A stretch of DNA of 64,000 nt. Source: Psychrobacter sp. JCM 18903. Lineage in GTDB: Bacteria > Pseudomonadota > Gammaproteobacteria > Pseudomonadales > Moraxellaceae. Position 1 is the first letter of the stretch. Each line of letters begins with the position of its first letter. The DNA is taken from positions 62,001-126,000 of the forward strand of contig NZ_BAWJ01000005.1 of NCBI RefSeq assembly GCF_000586475.1, written 5' to 3'. Below the pieces are notes generated by a model. It had not been told where the DNA came from. It saw only the letters and a list, made by a program, of their open reading frames with translations, and ran no database searches. A program made the position numbers and the translations under genes. Positions 9,402 to 19,381 of the stretch are shown piece after piece.

Positions 9402-9422
9402 CTAGGGCATGTCCTCAATCTG
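9402..9422. repeat. Solo relic end related to the 814-989 element
   Basis: CTAGGGCATGTCCTCAATC matches the terminal repeat of the 814-989 element (CTAGGGCGTGTCATCAAT) at about 17 of 21 positions. No partner end was found nearby. It may be a remnant of an excised or decayed copy, or a chance match. Confidence 0.35.
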
Positions 9423-9473
9423 AACGAAAACGCCTAAATGGGCTAAAAATGGCTAAATCTGTTGGTCAACGAT

Positions 9474-10829
9474 TTATTTACCTTGCCACAATACTTCGTC
9501 TGCATATAACGCTTCAATGGTTTCGCGTTTGCGAATCAGTTGATGGCTATCATCGGCGACCATTACTTCACTAGCACGCGGGCGTGAATTATAATTACTA
9601 CTCATGGTAAAGCCGTACGCACCAGCGCCTGTGATTGCTAAAATATCGCCTGCCGCGAGCGACAATAAACGGTCTTTCGCTAAAAAATCACCCGTTTCGC
9701 AAATAGCGCCAACGATATCCCATGGCTGTGTGCCATCAGTGTCGATGCCATTATCAGGCAAGACACTTGGAATGACTGCCATTTCAGCTTGATATAACGC
9801 CGGACGAATCAAGTCATTCATTGCTGCATCAACAATGGCAAAGTTCTTATGTTCCGTTGGTTTTAGCACATCAACCTTAGTCAATAATATCCCAGCATTT
9901 GCCACAATACTGCGACCCGGCTCAAAGAATACCGTTAAGCCAAGCTCACTAAGTTTCGGTAATAACGCTTGAGCAAACTCATCGATAGATACTGGTGTCT
10001 CATCGATATAACGCACACCCAAACCACCGCCCAAATCGATATGACGCAGCTCAATACCTTTATCACGTAGGTTGTGTATCAGCTCAATCACTTTATCCAA
10101 TGCCGCGACAAATGGCGCAACTTCCGTCAACTGCGAGCCAATATGACAGTCAATACCGACGATATCGATATGGGATAATTGCGCCGCTTGCTCATAGACG
10201 GCCACCGCATCTTCGTGGGTGATACCAAATTTATTGTCTTTTAAGCCTGTTGAAATATAGGGGTGAGTCTTGGCGTCGACATCGGGATTGACCCTTAGTG
10301 AAATTGGCGCAGGTTTATCCAATTTCTGTGCCACATCATTAATCAAAGACAGCTCGCTAATTGACTCAACGTTAAAACAACCAATACCTCGGGTCAGGGC
10401 ATACTCGATATCGCTATAAGTCTTGCCGACGCCTGAGAACACCACACGTGAAGCAGCACCACCTGCCGCCAATACGCGCATGAGCTCGCCACGAGAGACG
10501 ATGTCAAACCCTGCCCCTGCTCGCGCCAATATACCAAGTACCGCAAGATTAGAATTGGCTTTTACAGCATAACAAATCTGGTGCGTTAAACTGGCAAAGC
10601 TATCGCTATAAGCTTGATAGACATCCAAAATGGCTTGTTTTGAGTAGACATAGCATGGCGTACCATAGTGTTTAACCACATCATTAATACTCACCTGCTC
10701 CATATACAATGCACCATCGCGATAATCTAGCGCGGGTAAATGGGCGGTTAAAGCTTGAGGATTAACATACAAGCCTTGCTCAGTTTGGATCGTGACAGAT
10801 TCGCCAGTTTGTTGCTCAGAATGACTCAT
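9474..10829 (-). CDS. lysA: Diaminopimelate decarboxylase
   Basis: The 451-residue protein is a fold type III PLP enzyme. The PLP lysine is Lys90 in ICYAVKANSNL, the phosphate-binding glycine loop is HIDLGGGLGVRY, and the C-terminal part has CETGDFLAKDR and GAYGFTMSSNYNSRPR, as in LysA. It decarboxylates meso-diaminopimelate to L-lysine. The N-terminal extension of about 30 residues is slightly longer than usual. An LptM-like lipoprotein gene precedes it, as in many gammaproteobacteria. Confidence 0.96.
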   Translation of the reverse strand: MSHSEQQTGESVTIQTEQGLYVNPQALTAHLPALDYRDGALYMEQVSINDVVKHYGTPCYVYSKQAILDVYQAYSDSFASLTHQICYAVKANSNLAVLGILARAGAGFDIVSRGELMRVLAAGGAASRVVFSGVGKTYSDIEYALTRGIGCFNVESISELSLINDVAQKLDKPAPISLRVNPDVDAKTHPYISTGLKDNKFGITHEDAVAVYEQAAQLSHIDIVGIDCHIGSQLTEVAPFVAALDKVIELIHNLRDKGIELRHIDLGGGLGVRYIDETPVSIDEFAQALLPKLSELGLTVFFEPGRSIVANAGILLTKVDVLKPTEHKNFAIVDAAMNDLIRPALYQAEMAVIPSVLPDNGIDTDGTQPWDIVGAICETGDFLAKDRLLSLAAGDILAITGAGAYGFTMSSNYNSRPRASEVMVADDSHQLIRKRETIEALYADEVLWQGK

Positions 10830-10922
10830 ATAAACATCTCTAATTTCATCAGGTTATCAAAGTTAAAAAATCTTAGGGTGCACACCGAAATCTCGTTGAC
10901 GGCATTGAGTCTTTAATCAGAA

Positions 10923-11263
10923 TCAATAATCATTAGGGTCTTCACTGGGTTCCGGTAGCTTAAAATCATCCATTTCTTGATGACCATCATCTTGTGTCGA
11001 ATAGGTACTACCTGTATGCCAGCGCTATCCGTAGCTCCTTGAACCGTCTGGCTACTAGCGTCGGCGAGGTATAGATTGCCTTTTTGACCGCAACCCACCA
11101 AACCCATCATAATTACCCCACTAATAATAAAAGTGGAGATAACACGGCGACCAAGATCAGCGACATTAGTGTGCTCAGTTTTCGAAAAGCGGTTAATAGT
11201 AAACATAGAATAGAGAACCTGTGACTTTGCAATGGCATGAGGATGATAAAAAGCACGAGTCAT
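10923..11263 (-). CDS. LptM-like small lipoprotein, apparent frameshift near the C-terminus
   Basis: A hydrophobic segment (STFIISGVIMMGLVG) leads to a lipobox cysteine and then CGQKGNLYLAD, the hallmark of LptM/YifL lipoproteins (CGQKGPLYLP), which assist maturation of the LPS translocon LptD. The gene stands directly upstream of lysA, the standard position. The unbroken frame ends at 10913 with an unlikely basic tail. The -1 frame from about 11000 gives an acidic tail STQDDGHQEMDDFKLPEPSE.. ending at 10923, which looks native; restoring one T in CCTATTCGAC joins them. ATG 11206 is the more likely start than 11263. Confidence 0.7.
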
Positions 11264-11890
11264 AAAGGCGATAGATCAAACCCTATAGACAGCTAGATAA
11301 AAGCTATCGCCATCGCTAAAAAATGACAATATGACTGCTTTGGATAATAGCATTATTACATAATGCTGTGTGCATACTGAATATCCCTAATCAATAAATT
11401 TGGACAAGTTTGGTTTTGCTAAGTTTTGCTAAGCTTTACTAGACCGTGCGACTGCCATTTACTAAGCGAGCGTTGATACTAGCGGTCTTAATGTATCGCT
11501 ATAATGGTAAAACAGCCTATTATATTTACTTAGACAAATTTTCTTACAATTTATTATGAGCTACTATATTTGACTGTAGCAGCCGACAAACCCTAGCGAC
11601 ACTCGGTGTACAGTTGTATTGTCTATACCACATTCTATCGATTTAACCCTTATAGTTATCGTGGTATAGCCATAAAACTATGGTACATTATGTGTAGACC
11701 TTGCGACTGTGTTGAGGCGCTAGCATGCGACTTAACAAGCACTGATCAATAGTGCCAGCCCAAGAGTGACCAGAATCAGCAATGTACTTGCTTGACCTAT
11801 GTCGGCATGGATGCGGCTGGTTTTTGTTTATTCAACCGGTACTCGTCTGTGATGAGTCACCCTTTACAAAATACAATCTAAGGACAGAGT
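11264..11890. other. Long intergenic region upstream of ackA
   Basis: This is about 600 bp between the divergent lptM-like and ackA genes. No reading frame, RNA or strong repeat was found apart from a short TTTTGCTAAG direct duplication near 11415-11440. It probably carries both promoters. Confidence 0.45.
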
Positions 11891-13123
11891 ATGAGCGCCA
11901 GCCTAACCACCACTTTTGATGACAAAAACACCGAAACATCGAACCTAATCAATCCCACCTTAGTCCTCAACTGTGGTTCCTCTTCTATCAAATACGCGCT
12001 GATTAGCGAAGACAATTCTATTCGTATCACTGGTTTGGCCGAAAACTTAGGACTCGATACTGCTCGTATCAAACACACGACGTTAAATGGAGAGAAACTG
12101 GAAATCTCTATCTCAGGTGGTCGTCATCAGTTAGCATTACAAAAAATCCTTGAGCTATTAGAACAGTATCATTTCATCGCCGTTGGTCATCGCGTGGTTC
12201 ATGGTGGCCGTGAGTACTCTGCAGCGGTCCGCGTCGATGAGCATGTGCTAGACGAAGTAAAACGCTTAAAAATACTCGCGCCACTGCATAACCCTGCCCA
12301 TGCTTTAGGTATCGAAGCGGTACAGGCGATTTATCCTGATATTCCTCAAGTCGTCGTCTTTGATACAGCCTTTCACCAAACCATGCCTCCTGTTGCTTTT
12401 CGCTACCCACTACCAAAAGCCCTGTACGAAGAACACAAAATCCGCCGTTATGGCTTTCATGGTACGTCTCATGCCTATGTCTCAGAGCGTGCCAGTGAAA
12501 TTACTGAGTCTAAAGGCCCACATGGCTGGCTTACAGCGCATCTGGGCAATGGCTGCTCGGCGACTGCCGTTTATGATGGTAAAAGTTTCGATACCAGTAT
12601 GGGTCTGACCCCGCTTGAAGGGCTCATGATGGGTACGCGTAGTGGTGATGTTGACCCAAGTCTACACATACACCTAAAGCGCCAGCTCGGTATGAGCTTG
12701 GAAGAGATTGATGCCATGCTCAATAATGAAAGTGGTCTATTGGGTGTCTCAGGCTTGTCTAACGATTTACGTACCGTCGAACAAGCGGCGAACGAAGGTC
12801 ATGCAGATGCTAAGCTCGCTATCGAGATGTTCTGTTACCGCGTCGGTAAATATCTTGCCAGCTTAAGCTGCGCGCTGCCAGAATTCACAGGTATCGTCTT
12901 TACGGGTGGTATCGGCGAAAACTCAGTCACCACCCGAACCAGTATCCTAGAAGTGATGCGTCATTTCGGCATAAAAGTAGACGCTGACAAAAATGCGAGC
13001 TTGTTTGGTGGTAGCGAAGGCAGCTTCCACGCAGACGATAGCAGCATCGAGCTGTGGGTTGTGCCAACTGATGAAGAGTGCCGTATTGCTCAAGAAACAC
13101 GTGAAGCATTGGGCTTACTCTAA
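11891..13123 (+). CDS. ackA: Acetate kinase
   Basis: The 410-residue protein has the acetate-kinase signatures LVLNCGSSSIKYALI near the N-terminus and GFHGTSHAYVSERA in the middle. It also has the nucleotide-binding stretches HLGNGCSATAV and FTGGIGENS. It interconverts acetyl phosphate plus ADP and acetate plus ATP. TAAGGACAGAGT supplies the ribosome site. It heads an ackA-pta unit. The first 20 residues are a poorly conserved extension. Confidence 0.96.
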   Translation: MSASLTTTFDDKNTETSNLINPTLVLNCGSSSIKYALISEDNSIRITGLAENLGLDTARIKHTTLNGEKLEISISGGRHQLALQKILELLEQYHFIAVGHRVVHGGREYSAAVRVDEHVLDEVKRLKILAPLHNPAHALGIEAVQAIYPDIPQVVVFDTAFHQTMPPVAFRYPLPKALYEEHKIRRYGFHGTSHAYVSERASEITESKGPHGWLTAHLGNGCSATAVYDGKSFDTSMGLTPLEGLMMGTRSGDVDPSLHIHLKRQLGMSLEEIDAMLNNESGLLGVSGLSNDLRTVEQAANEGHADAKLAIEMFCYRVGKYLASLSCALPEFTGIVFTGGIGENSVTTRTSILEVMRHFGIKVDADKNASLFGGSEGSFHADDSSIELWVVPTDEECRIAQETREALGLL

Positions 13124-13338
13124 GCTCGATATTTTTTATAAGTTGCTTATATTATAAGTTACTTGTAATTTTCTCATAAGCTTCTAGTCGTCTTATAAGC
13201 TTTTATTCATTAGACGTGTTAAGTTATTTTTTTGCCCAGCGCTTCTTATACATAGCCTATGATGAGAAGCGCGACGTTTTACTCATTCCAGCAAGGATGA
13301 AGTGAGCTTTAAAAATATAATAAACCGTAGGATACTTT

Positions 13339-15493
13339 ATGCAAACCATTTTACTAGTTCCCATCAGCGTGGTATCGGCGTAACGTCAGCAGCGCTTGGA
13401 TTGATCCGCGCTCTTGATTACAACGGTATCAAAGCGGGCTTTATGAAGCCATTTTTGCAAGATGATACACTTGATAAGCAAAACAGTTTAGACAGCTCAA
13501 GCGCATTAGCAATGCATGCTTTTGGTCTGACGCCACCTAAATCTATCAGTCGGCAGCGTGTCGAGCGTATGATTGGTGATGGTAATCTTGATGACTTAAT
13601 GGAAGAAGTGGTCGTCAATTATCATACTCTTGGCGATGATTATGATGTGGTGATCTGTGAAGGCTTAGTACCGACCACAGAGACCTCTTATGCCTCGCAA
13701 ATCAACCGTGCGATTGCCCATGCATTAGATGCTAGAATCATCTTTGTTAGCACTGCTGATACCAGTAAACCGGCCTATCTGGCTGATAAACTTGACGTTC
13801 ACGCTCGTGAGTTTGGCGGCATCGCCCATGAGCGCACGCTCGGCGCGATTTTGATGCGTGTACATGACTTGCCAAATGCGCAAAGCACTGTAGAAAATCA
13901 AATCGTTGCCCTGGTGAAGCGGTTGTGAGTTTAGATGAAGGCTTTATGCAAGAAGTCCAGCGCCTATCACCGCATTTTAATACTGATGCGTTCCGTTTAA
14001 TCGGAGTGGTGCCATTCAGTGATTCACTGTCCGTGCCTCGTACGTGGGATATCGCCACTGAGCTTGATGCCAAATGGCTCAATGTCGGTGAAGCTAAGTC
14101 ACGCCGTATTAACCGCATTAGCCTAACCGCACGCTCGGTCGCACGCGTCGATGAGGTGTTTAAACGTGGCACTCTTATCGTCGTACCGGGCGATCGAGAT
14201 GATTTACTATTAGCAGCAGGTTTGGCTTGTATCAATGGTATCCCGCTGGCAGGATTGGTATTAACCGGCGGCGTCGAGCCGAGTGCAACCGTCGCTGAGC
14301 TATGGCAATCTGCCCTCAAAACAGGCATCCCTGTCATGAGTGTCGAAAGCGACAGCTATGAGACCGTACAAAGCCTCATGCACATGAGCGCAGAGATTCC
14401 AAGTGATGATACTGAACGTGCTGAAGAAGTGGCCCGTTATGTCGCCGCCCATTTAGATCTTAGCTGGATTAAAGACTATTTTAGTCAAAATCATGAGCCG
14501 CGCCTCTCACCATCTGCATTCCGTCATCAAGTGGTTAAAAAAGCACAAGACGCCAAAAAACGCATCGTGCTACCAGAGGGTTCTGAGCCGCGTACCGTTG
14601 AAGCCGCTTGTATCTGTCAAAGCCGCGGCATCGCCAACTGTGTACTACTCGCTAAGCGTAGCGATGTCGAGCAAGTGGCTAAGAATCTCGACTTAGTTTT
14701 ACCTGAAGGTCTTGAAATAATTGATCCTGACACGCTTGATATGAGCAAATATATCGCTGCAGTGGTCGAACGCCGTAAAGGTAAAACCAGCGCAGAAGTC
14801 GCGGCTGAATACTTAAAAGACACCGTATATCTAGGCACGACCATGCTACAGATGGATGAAGTCGACGGCCTCGTTTCTGGCGCGATTCATACCACTGCCA
14901 ATACTGTCCGTCCAGCGTTTCAGTTGATTAAAACCGCACCGCAATACTCGCTTGTATCATCAGTATTTTTTATGCTGCTACCTGAGCAAGTGGTTGTCTA
15001 CGGTGACTGTGCCATTAATCCTGATCCAAATGCCGAAGAATTGGCTGAGATTGCCATTCAATCAGCACAGTCTGCTGCCGCCTTCGGTATTGATCCAAAA
15101 GTCGCGATGATTAGCTATTCTACAGGCTCATCAGGAACTGGCGCGGACGTCGAAAAAGTCACTCGTGCGACCCAAATCGTCCGCGAGCGTGCGCCACATC
15201 TAAAAGTCGATGGACCGCTACAGTATGACGCCGCTTCTGTCATGAGCGTCGGCAAGCAAAAAGCGCCTGATTCACCGGTTGCTGGGCAAGCCAACGTCTT
15301 TATTTTCCCAGATCTCAATACAGGCAACACTACTTATAAAGCCGTACAACGTAGCGCCAATGTGGTGAGTGTTGGCCCAATGCTGCAAGGTTTGAATAAG
15401 CCAGTAAACGACTTGTCTCGCGGAGCCTTGGTCGATGATATTATCTACACCATCGCCCTTACTGCTATTCAAGCTCATAGCGACGCGATTTAA
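13339..15493 (+). CDS. pta: Phosphate acetyltransferase, two apparent frameshifts
   Basis: The pieces together form a long-form Pta of about 718 residues: an N-terminal P-loop-like/DRTGG domain and a C-terminal PTA_PTB catalytic domain. The N-terminus reads MQTILLVPIS from ATG 13339 (AGGA upstream), then the frame shifts at about 13367 into GIGVTSAALGLIRALDY. A second shift at about 13921 leads from QIVALVKR into SLDEGFMQEVQRLSPHF. Both shifts fit one missing base each (AGCCGT to AGCGT; CGGGTT to CGGTT). The catalytic part includes IVLPEGSEPRTVEAA, TMLQMDEVDGLVSGA and SYSTGSSGTG. It makes acetyl phosphate from acetyl-CoA and works with ackA upstream. Confidence 0.93.
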
Positions 15494-15528
15494 TTGCATT
15501 AAAATGTAGGACTAATTGCGCTATAGGT

Positions 15529-15559
15529 AACCGACTATCAAAATGATGGTCGGTTTTTT
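15529..15559 (+). terminator. Rho-independent terminator after pta
   Basis: AACCGACTATCA pairs with TGATGGTCGG and is followed by a run of six T. It lies 36 bp after the pta stop. Confidence 0.8.
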
Positions 15560-15775
15560 ATTGGCTATGTTTATGACTGACTTTTTAAAAAATTTTCATC
15601 ACGGATAGCTAAGCGCTCATTTTACCTAGTATTTCAGCGCTTTTAATGACAGATGCCCGCTTGCCCTCTACAATAGCGCTACCATCGAAGCATTTAACCT
15701 AAAAAAGGTCAGCTGAAAAAAGGGTAAAATGCATCAACGACAACGTGCCTCTTATCTATTTTTACGCATTTATTT

Positions 15776-16690
15776 ATGCCAAATACCAGCAAAAATCCTC
15801 AAAAAAATACACCTGCGCCAGCCATTCGTGCTTATCTTGGCGGCTCATTTGATCCCGTACATGAGGGTCATCTGCAAATGGCAATGACTGTTTATCAACG
15901 TTTGCTACCGATAGCCAAGCAGCAACAGCGCGCGCTGCACGTGTCACTATTACCCAATGCACGCTCACCCTTTAAAGAAAAAAGTACAGATCCTAAACAC
16001 CGTCTGGCGATGTTAAAGCTTGCGACACTCCATACACCGCTACAAATTAATGAGCTTGAGCTGTGGCAAACACCGCCTGTTTATACCATCGATAGTGTAC
16101 GCACGTTGCGCCAGCGTTATCCGCATGACAGTCTAATATTCATCATCGGTATGGATAGCGCGCTGAGTTTGAGCAAATGGAAAAACGGTTTAGAGCTTAC
16201 GGATTACGTCAATCTTTGGGTGTTTAATCGTGATGACCTGTCTGATATTAATAATAAGAATAATCACCTGTTGGCAACCACGACTCATTCCACGAAAAAA
16301 ACGTTAGTCGCGCAGGATACGATGAACTTGCACGCCCAATTACCTGCGCAGCTGCAATCTTTACGCATCGATGCGCCTATTGATTTATTACCGCCCACCT
16401 CTCAAGCATCGACCGATAGCCGTCTCTTGAAAAACACCCATCAAGGCCACATTTATATAGATTCGCATCCTATCGCCACGATATCCAGTACACAGATACG
16501 CCAACAGTTGCAGCCGACGGACAATCGATCGAATATAATATCCGCAGCGGCAAGGCAAATGACATCTATCGCACCAATAAATGATATCATAGACAATACT
16601 GCACCCAATCCATTAGCTAAATGGCTAAATCCTGCTGTTTATCAATATATTATCGCCCATCAGCTATATTCTGCTGCTCAATTCCGTTAA
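15776..16690 (+). CDS. nadD: Nicotinate-nucleotide adenylyltransferase
   Basis: The protein opens with RAYLGGSFDPVHEGHLQMA, the GxFxPxHxGH nucleotidyltransferase motif. It has FIIGMDSALSLSKWKN in the middle and ISSTQIRQQL at the C-terminal ISSTxIR site. It makes deamido-NAD from nicotinate mononucleotide and ATP. At 304 residues it is longer than the usual 200-220; the extra length is a low-complexity Asn/Thr/Gln-rich insertion around residues 155-220 plus another near 245-270. It precedes rsfS, as in many bacteria. Confidence 0.9.
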   Translation: MPNTSKNPQKNTPAPAIRAYLGGSFDPVHEGHLQMAMTVYQRLLPIAKQQQRALHVSLLPNARSPFKEKSTDPKHRLAMLKLATLHTPLQINELELWQTPPVYTIDSVRTLRQRYPHDSLIFIIGMDSALSLSKWKNGLELTDYVNLWVFNRDDLSDINNKNNHLLATTTHSTKKTLVAQDTMNLHAQLPAQLQSLRIDAPIDLLPPTSQASTDSRLLKNTHQGHIYIDSHPIATISSTQIRQQLQPTDNRSNIISAAARQMTSIAPINDIIDNTAPNPLAKWLNPAVYQYIIAHQLYSAAQFR

Positions 16691-16831
16691 AATCGCCTTA
16701 TCTTTGTCATTTTGCCCATCCAGTCTCTACAGCTGACTGGCGACATCTAGTCCATTCGACAATGCCAACGCATGCAAATTGACGATTTACCTTTTTATTT
16801 TTAATATTGACGATTCAAGAGATCAAAATTT

Positions 16832-17245
16832 ATGACCAACACCATGACTGAAGAACGCTTAAAAGAATGCTTAGCCGTTGTTGAGACCGCTCTAGATGAT
16901 ATGAAAGCGAAGAACATCACCGTAATGAATGTAGAAGATTTGACTGACGTAACCGAACGCATCGTTATCGCTGACGGTACTTCTAAGCGCCATGTACGCG
17001 CAATGGCTGACAATGTCGGCGCTGAAGCGAAGCAAGCGGGCTTTATGCCACTTGGTCGCGAAGGCGGTATCGACTCTGACTGGACATTGATTGATCTGGG
17101 CGCTGTCGTCGTGCATGTGATGACGCCACAAGCCCGTGAGTTCTATGACTTAGAAGGTCTATGGTCATCACCTGAGCAATTGGCTGAGCTGGTCGCTGTA
17201 CCGCGTGAAAAGAAAACCGCTGGTCGCCGCAATAAAAATAAATAA
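16832..17245 (+). CDS. rsfS: Ribosome silencing factor RsfS
   Basis: The 137-residue Iojap/DUF143 protein contains DDMKAKNITVMNVEDLTDVTERIVIADGTSKRHVRAMADNV in outline, then GREGGIDSDWTLIDLG and HVMTPQAREFYDLEGLW. It binds uL14 and blocks subunit joining when nutrients are scarce. The tail is basic (KKTAGRRNKNK). nadD lies 141 bp upstream and a terminator follows. Confidence 0.93.
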   Translation: MTNTMTEERLKECLAVVETALDDMKAKNITVMNVEDLTDVTERIVIADGTSKRHVRAMADNVGAEAKQAGFMPLGREGGIDSDWTLIDLGAVVVHVMTPQAREFYDLEGLWSSPEQLAELVAVPREKKTAGRRNKNK

Positions 17246-17277
17246 TTTTATTTATTTTTATAACGCTGTGAAAACCA

Positions 17278-17309
17278 AAAAGACCAGATATTTATTCTGG
17301 TCTTTTTTT
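17278..17309 (+). terminator. Rho-independent terminator after rsfS
   Basis: AGACCAGA pairs with TCTGGTCT around a short AT loop, and seven T follow. Confidence 0.85.
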
Positions 17310-17470
17310 GTCTAAAATTTACCGTTCTAATACCCTTTCACCTACTGCTAAATTTTAAGCGGCTGAAAGCTTAGCATTAGATGAATGATTAAGCTAAGAT
17401 AATACGCATTATTAATACCAGTATCAAAGTAGCCTCTCCCCTAATAAATCCCTATAGATTAGGAAAACCT

Positions 17471-18253
17471 ATGAGCTTAGAACCTATAAATATAGCAACG
17501 CTAACATCTTCTACCAAAAAAAATACTAGTGACTTTAACCAAACCCTGCCTTTACATATTGCCAATCTAATATGCGTCCGCGCTGGCAAAGCAATGCCAT
17601 TCACCCGTGAAGAAATGAGTGCTATTGATAAAGCACCAATTAACGCACCTGTCGCGGTCAACTTTATGGGATTAACCACTGATGAGCAAGCCGATCGTAA
17701 GCATCATGGCGGCCCACTCAAAGCAGTACATCAACTGGCACCTGCAACTTATGAGAAAATCAATGCAGAGTTCAGCCTAAAAGTCCGCGTTGGTACGCTG
17801 GGCGAAAACCTCACGACTGAAGCCGTGAATGGTCTACCTGAAATGACCGAATCTACAGTTTGTATTGGCGACGTTTTTGAGTATGGTGATACGGCTACTA
17901 GTACGGATGATGTTGACAATTTACAACTGCGTATCGTCCAACCACGACGCCCTTGCTACAAAATCAACGATCAGATCGGACAATTTACCAAAGTACCGAA
18001 TATCGCGGCATGGGTCAGCAAACAAGGCATCTCTGGCTGGTACTTTCAAGTCGTACGTGATGGCATGATTAGCGCTGATTTGCCCGTCTATTTAATCGAA
18101 CGTCCCTATCCGTTTGCAACGCTTGAAAAACTGTGGCAATTGTCTAATTCAAAAGAGAAATACGATGCCGATGTGATTGAGCCATGGCTCGCGATTGAAT
18201 GTTTGGAGGAGAGTTGGAAGAAAGTGTTGGCGAAGAAGATTCGCAAGAATTAA
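17471..18253 (+). CDS. MOSC domain protein (YiiM-like)
   Basis: The 260-residue protein shows MOSC features: HHGGPLKAVHQ, then GTLGENLTTEAVNGLPEMTESTVCIGDVFEYG in outline, and the conserved cysteine in RIVQPRRPCYKI. YiiM-type MOSC proteins reduce N-hydroxylated compounds using a molybdenum cofactor bound at the cysteine. Molybdenum use here is inferred from the family. Start ATG 17471 follows ATTAGGAAAACCT. No partner redox gene is adjacent. Confidence 0.85.
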   Translation: MSLEPINIATLTSSTKKNTSDFNQTLPLHIANLICVRAGKAMPFTREEMSAIDKAPINAPVAVNFMGLTTDEQADRKHHGGPLKAVHQLAPATYEKINAEFSLKVRVGTLGENLTTEAVNGLPEMTESTVCIGDVFEYGDTATSTDDVDNLQLRIVQPRRPCYKINDQIGQFTKVPNIAAWVSKQGISGWYFQVVRDGMISADLPVYLIERPYPFATLEKLWQLSNSKEKYDADVIEPWLAIECLEESWKKVLAKKIRKN

Positions 18254-18316
18254 AAAAGCTTTCAAAGATATCTCGACCTCATCTATCTACTATCAATAAA
18301 AAAATAAAGGTAAGTA

Positions 18317-18418
18317 TAGTCAATCCTATATAAATCAGATACGGTGTCAGGCTCGCTTAGTCTACTATTTGTAGTACTTTCGCTCGCCTTCCTTGTATCC
18401 AAATTATATTGAAACGAC
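18317..18418. repeat. Dispersed ~100-bp repeat, copy 2
   Basis: This second copy of the element at 544-645 is in the same orientation and differs by scattered substitutions. Its outer ends, TATAGTCAATCC and TTGAAACGACTATA, are partly inverted copies of each other. It lies upstream of the amidase gene. The reading frame that runs through it from 18393 is an artefact. Confidence 0.75.
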
Positions 18419-18455
18419 TATATCAAAGCTCACCTTTATTCACACAGAGCATTTC

Positions 18456-19331
18456 ATGGTAAAAAACATCTTCTTAGCGTTTGGCCTAACACTACCCTTG
18501 ATTGGCTGCGTGACCACGACCTCTCCAGTAGCGACGACCAAGAGCTACATCGTGGATAGTAAAACCTACCAAGCCACTGGCAAAAGCGAACGCATCAAAA
18601 CCATTGTGCTGCACTATACGGTGTCAGACAATGACCGATCCATCAAAACACTGACTACGGGCAAGGTCAGCGCGCACTATTTAGTGTTAGATAATGACGA
18701 TGATAAAATCTATAATCTAGTACCAGAAAACGAACGCGCTTGGCATGCGGGTGATGGCGGCTTTGCAGGTAGAACTATCCTGAACGATACCTCTATCGGC
18801 ATCGAAATCGTCAATGCAGGGATTGCGCCTGAGTATCAAAGTGCACTAAAAGACGGCAAGTTGGCGTATCATCCTTATGAGCATTATGTGGCGTTTGATG
18901 AGTTGCAGATTAAAAAGGTCGCGGAGTTGGTGCAAGATATCACCGCCAGATATGATATCTCACCAAAGAATATCATTGGTCATTCTGACATGGCACCCTC
19001 GCGTAAAATAGACCCCGGTGCCAAGTTCCCATGGCAGCAATTGTATAGAGAGTATGGTATTGGCGCTTGGTATGATGACGCTGATAAATTGTCTTTTATA
19101 GATATAGAAACATTTGCGGCGGCAACGATACCTGAGATCAAGCAGCAGTTTCGTGACTATGGGTATCAGATCAACACTAGCGACGAATGGGACAAAGCCA
19201 GTCGCGATGTCGTCTATGCCTTTCAGCTGCATTTTAGACCCCGTAACCCAACAGGAACGGTAGATTTAGAGACTTATGCTATTTTAAAGGCATTAAATAA
19301 GAAGTATTCTGATACCAACGATTTTTATTAG
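18456..19331 (+). CDS. amiD: N-acetylmuramoyl-L-alanine amidase lipoprotein (AmiD-like)
   Basis: The 291-residue protein starts with a lipoprotein signal (FLAFGLTLPLIGC, lipobox LIGC). An Amidase_2 domain follows with zinc ligands in VLHYTVSDND, RAWHAGDGG and GHSDMAPSRKIDPG. A C-terminal peptidoglycan-binding-like domain spans about 205-290. AmiD cleaves the amide bond between MurNAc and the stem peptide at the outer membrane. ATG 18456 was chosen because upstream residues lie in a repeat and would spoil the signal peptide. Confidence 0.9.
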   Translation: MVKNIFLAFGLTLPLIGCVTTTSPVATTKSYIVDSKTYQATGKSERIKTIVLHYTVSDNDRSIKTLTTGKVSAHYLVLDNDDDKIYNLVPENERAWHAGDGGFAGRTILNDTSIGIEIVNAGIAPEYQSALKDGKLAYHPYEHYVAFDELQIKKVAELVQDITARYDISPKNIIGHSDMAPSRKIDPGAKFPWQQLYREYGIGAWYDDADKLSFIDIETFAAATIPEIKQQFRDYGYQINTSDEWDKASRDVVYAFQLHFRPRNPTGTVDLETYAILKALNKKYSDTNDFY

Positions 19332-19381
19332 CCATTAACAACCAAGAATCTATCCATAACAACAATGAAAAAGGAAATACT

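Noticed and set aside
13922..13930. Overlap of the two pta pieces (stop TGA inside GTGA) as a translational coupling of separate genes
   Set aside because: Pta is a single polypeptide in relatives, the first break near 13367 is clearly a lost base, and one base restored here also joins the frames.
18393..18455. N-terminal extension of the amidase
   Set aside because: These codons lie in the dispersed repeat and would push the lipoprotein signal away from the N-terminus.
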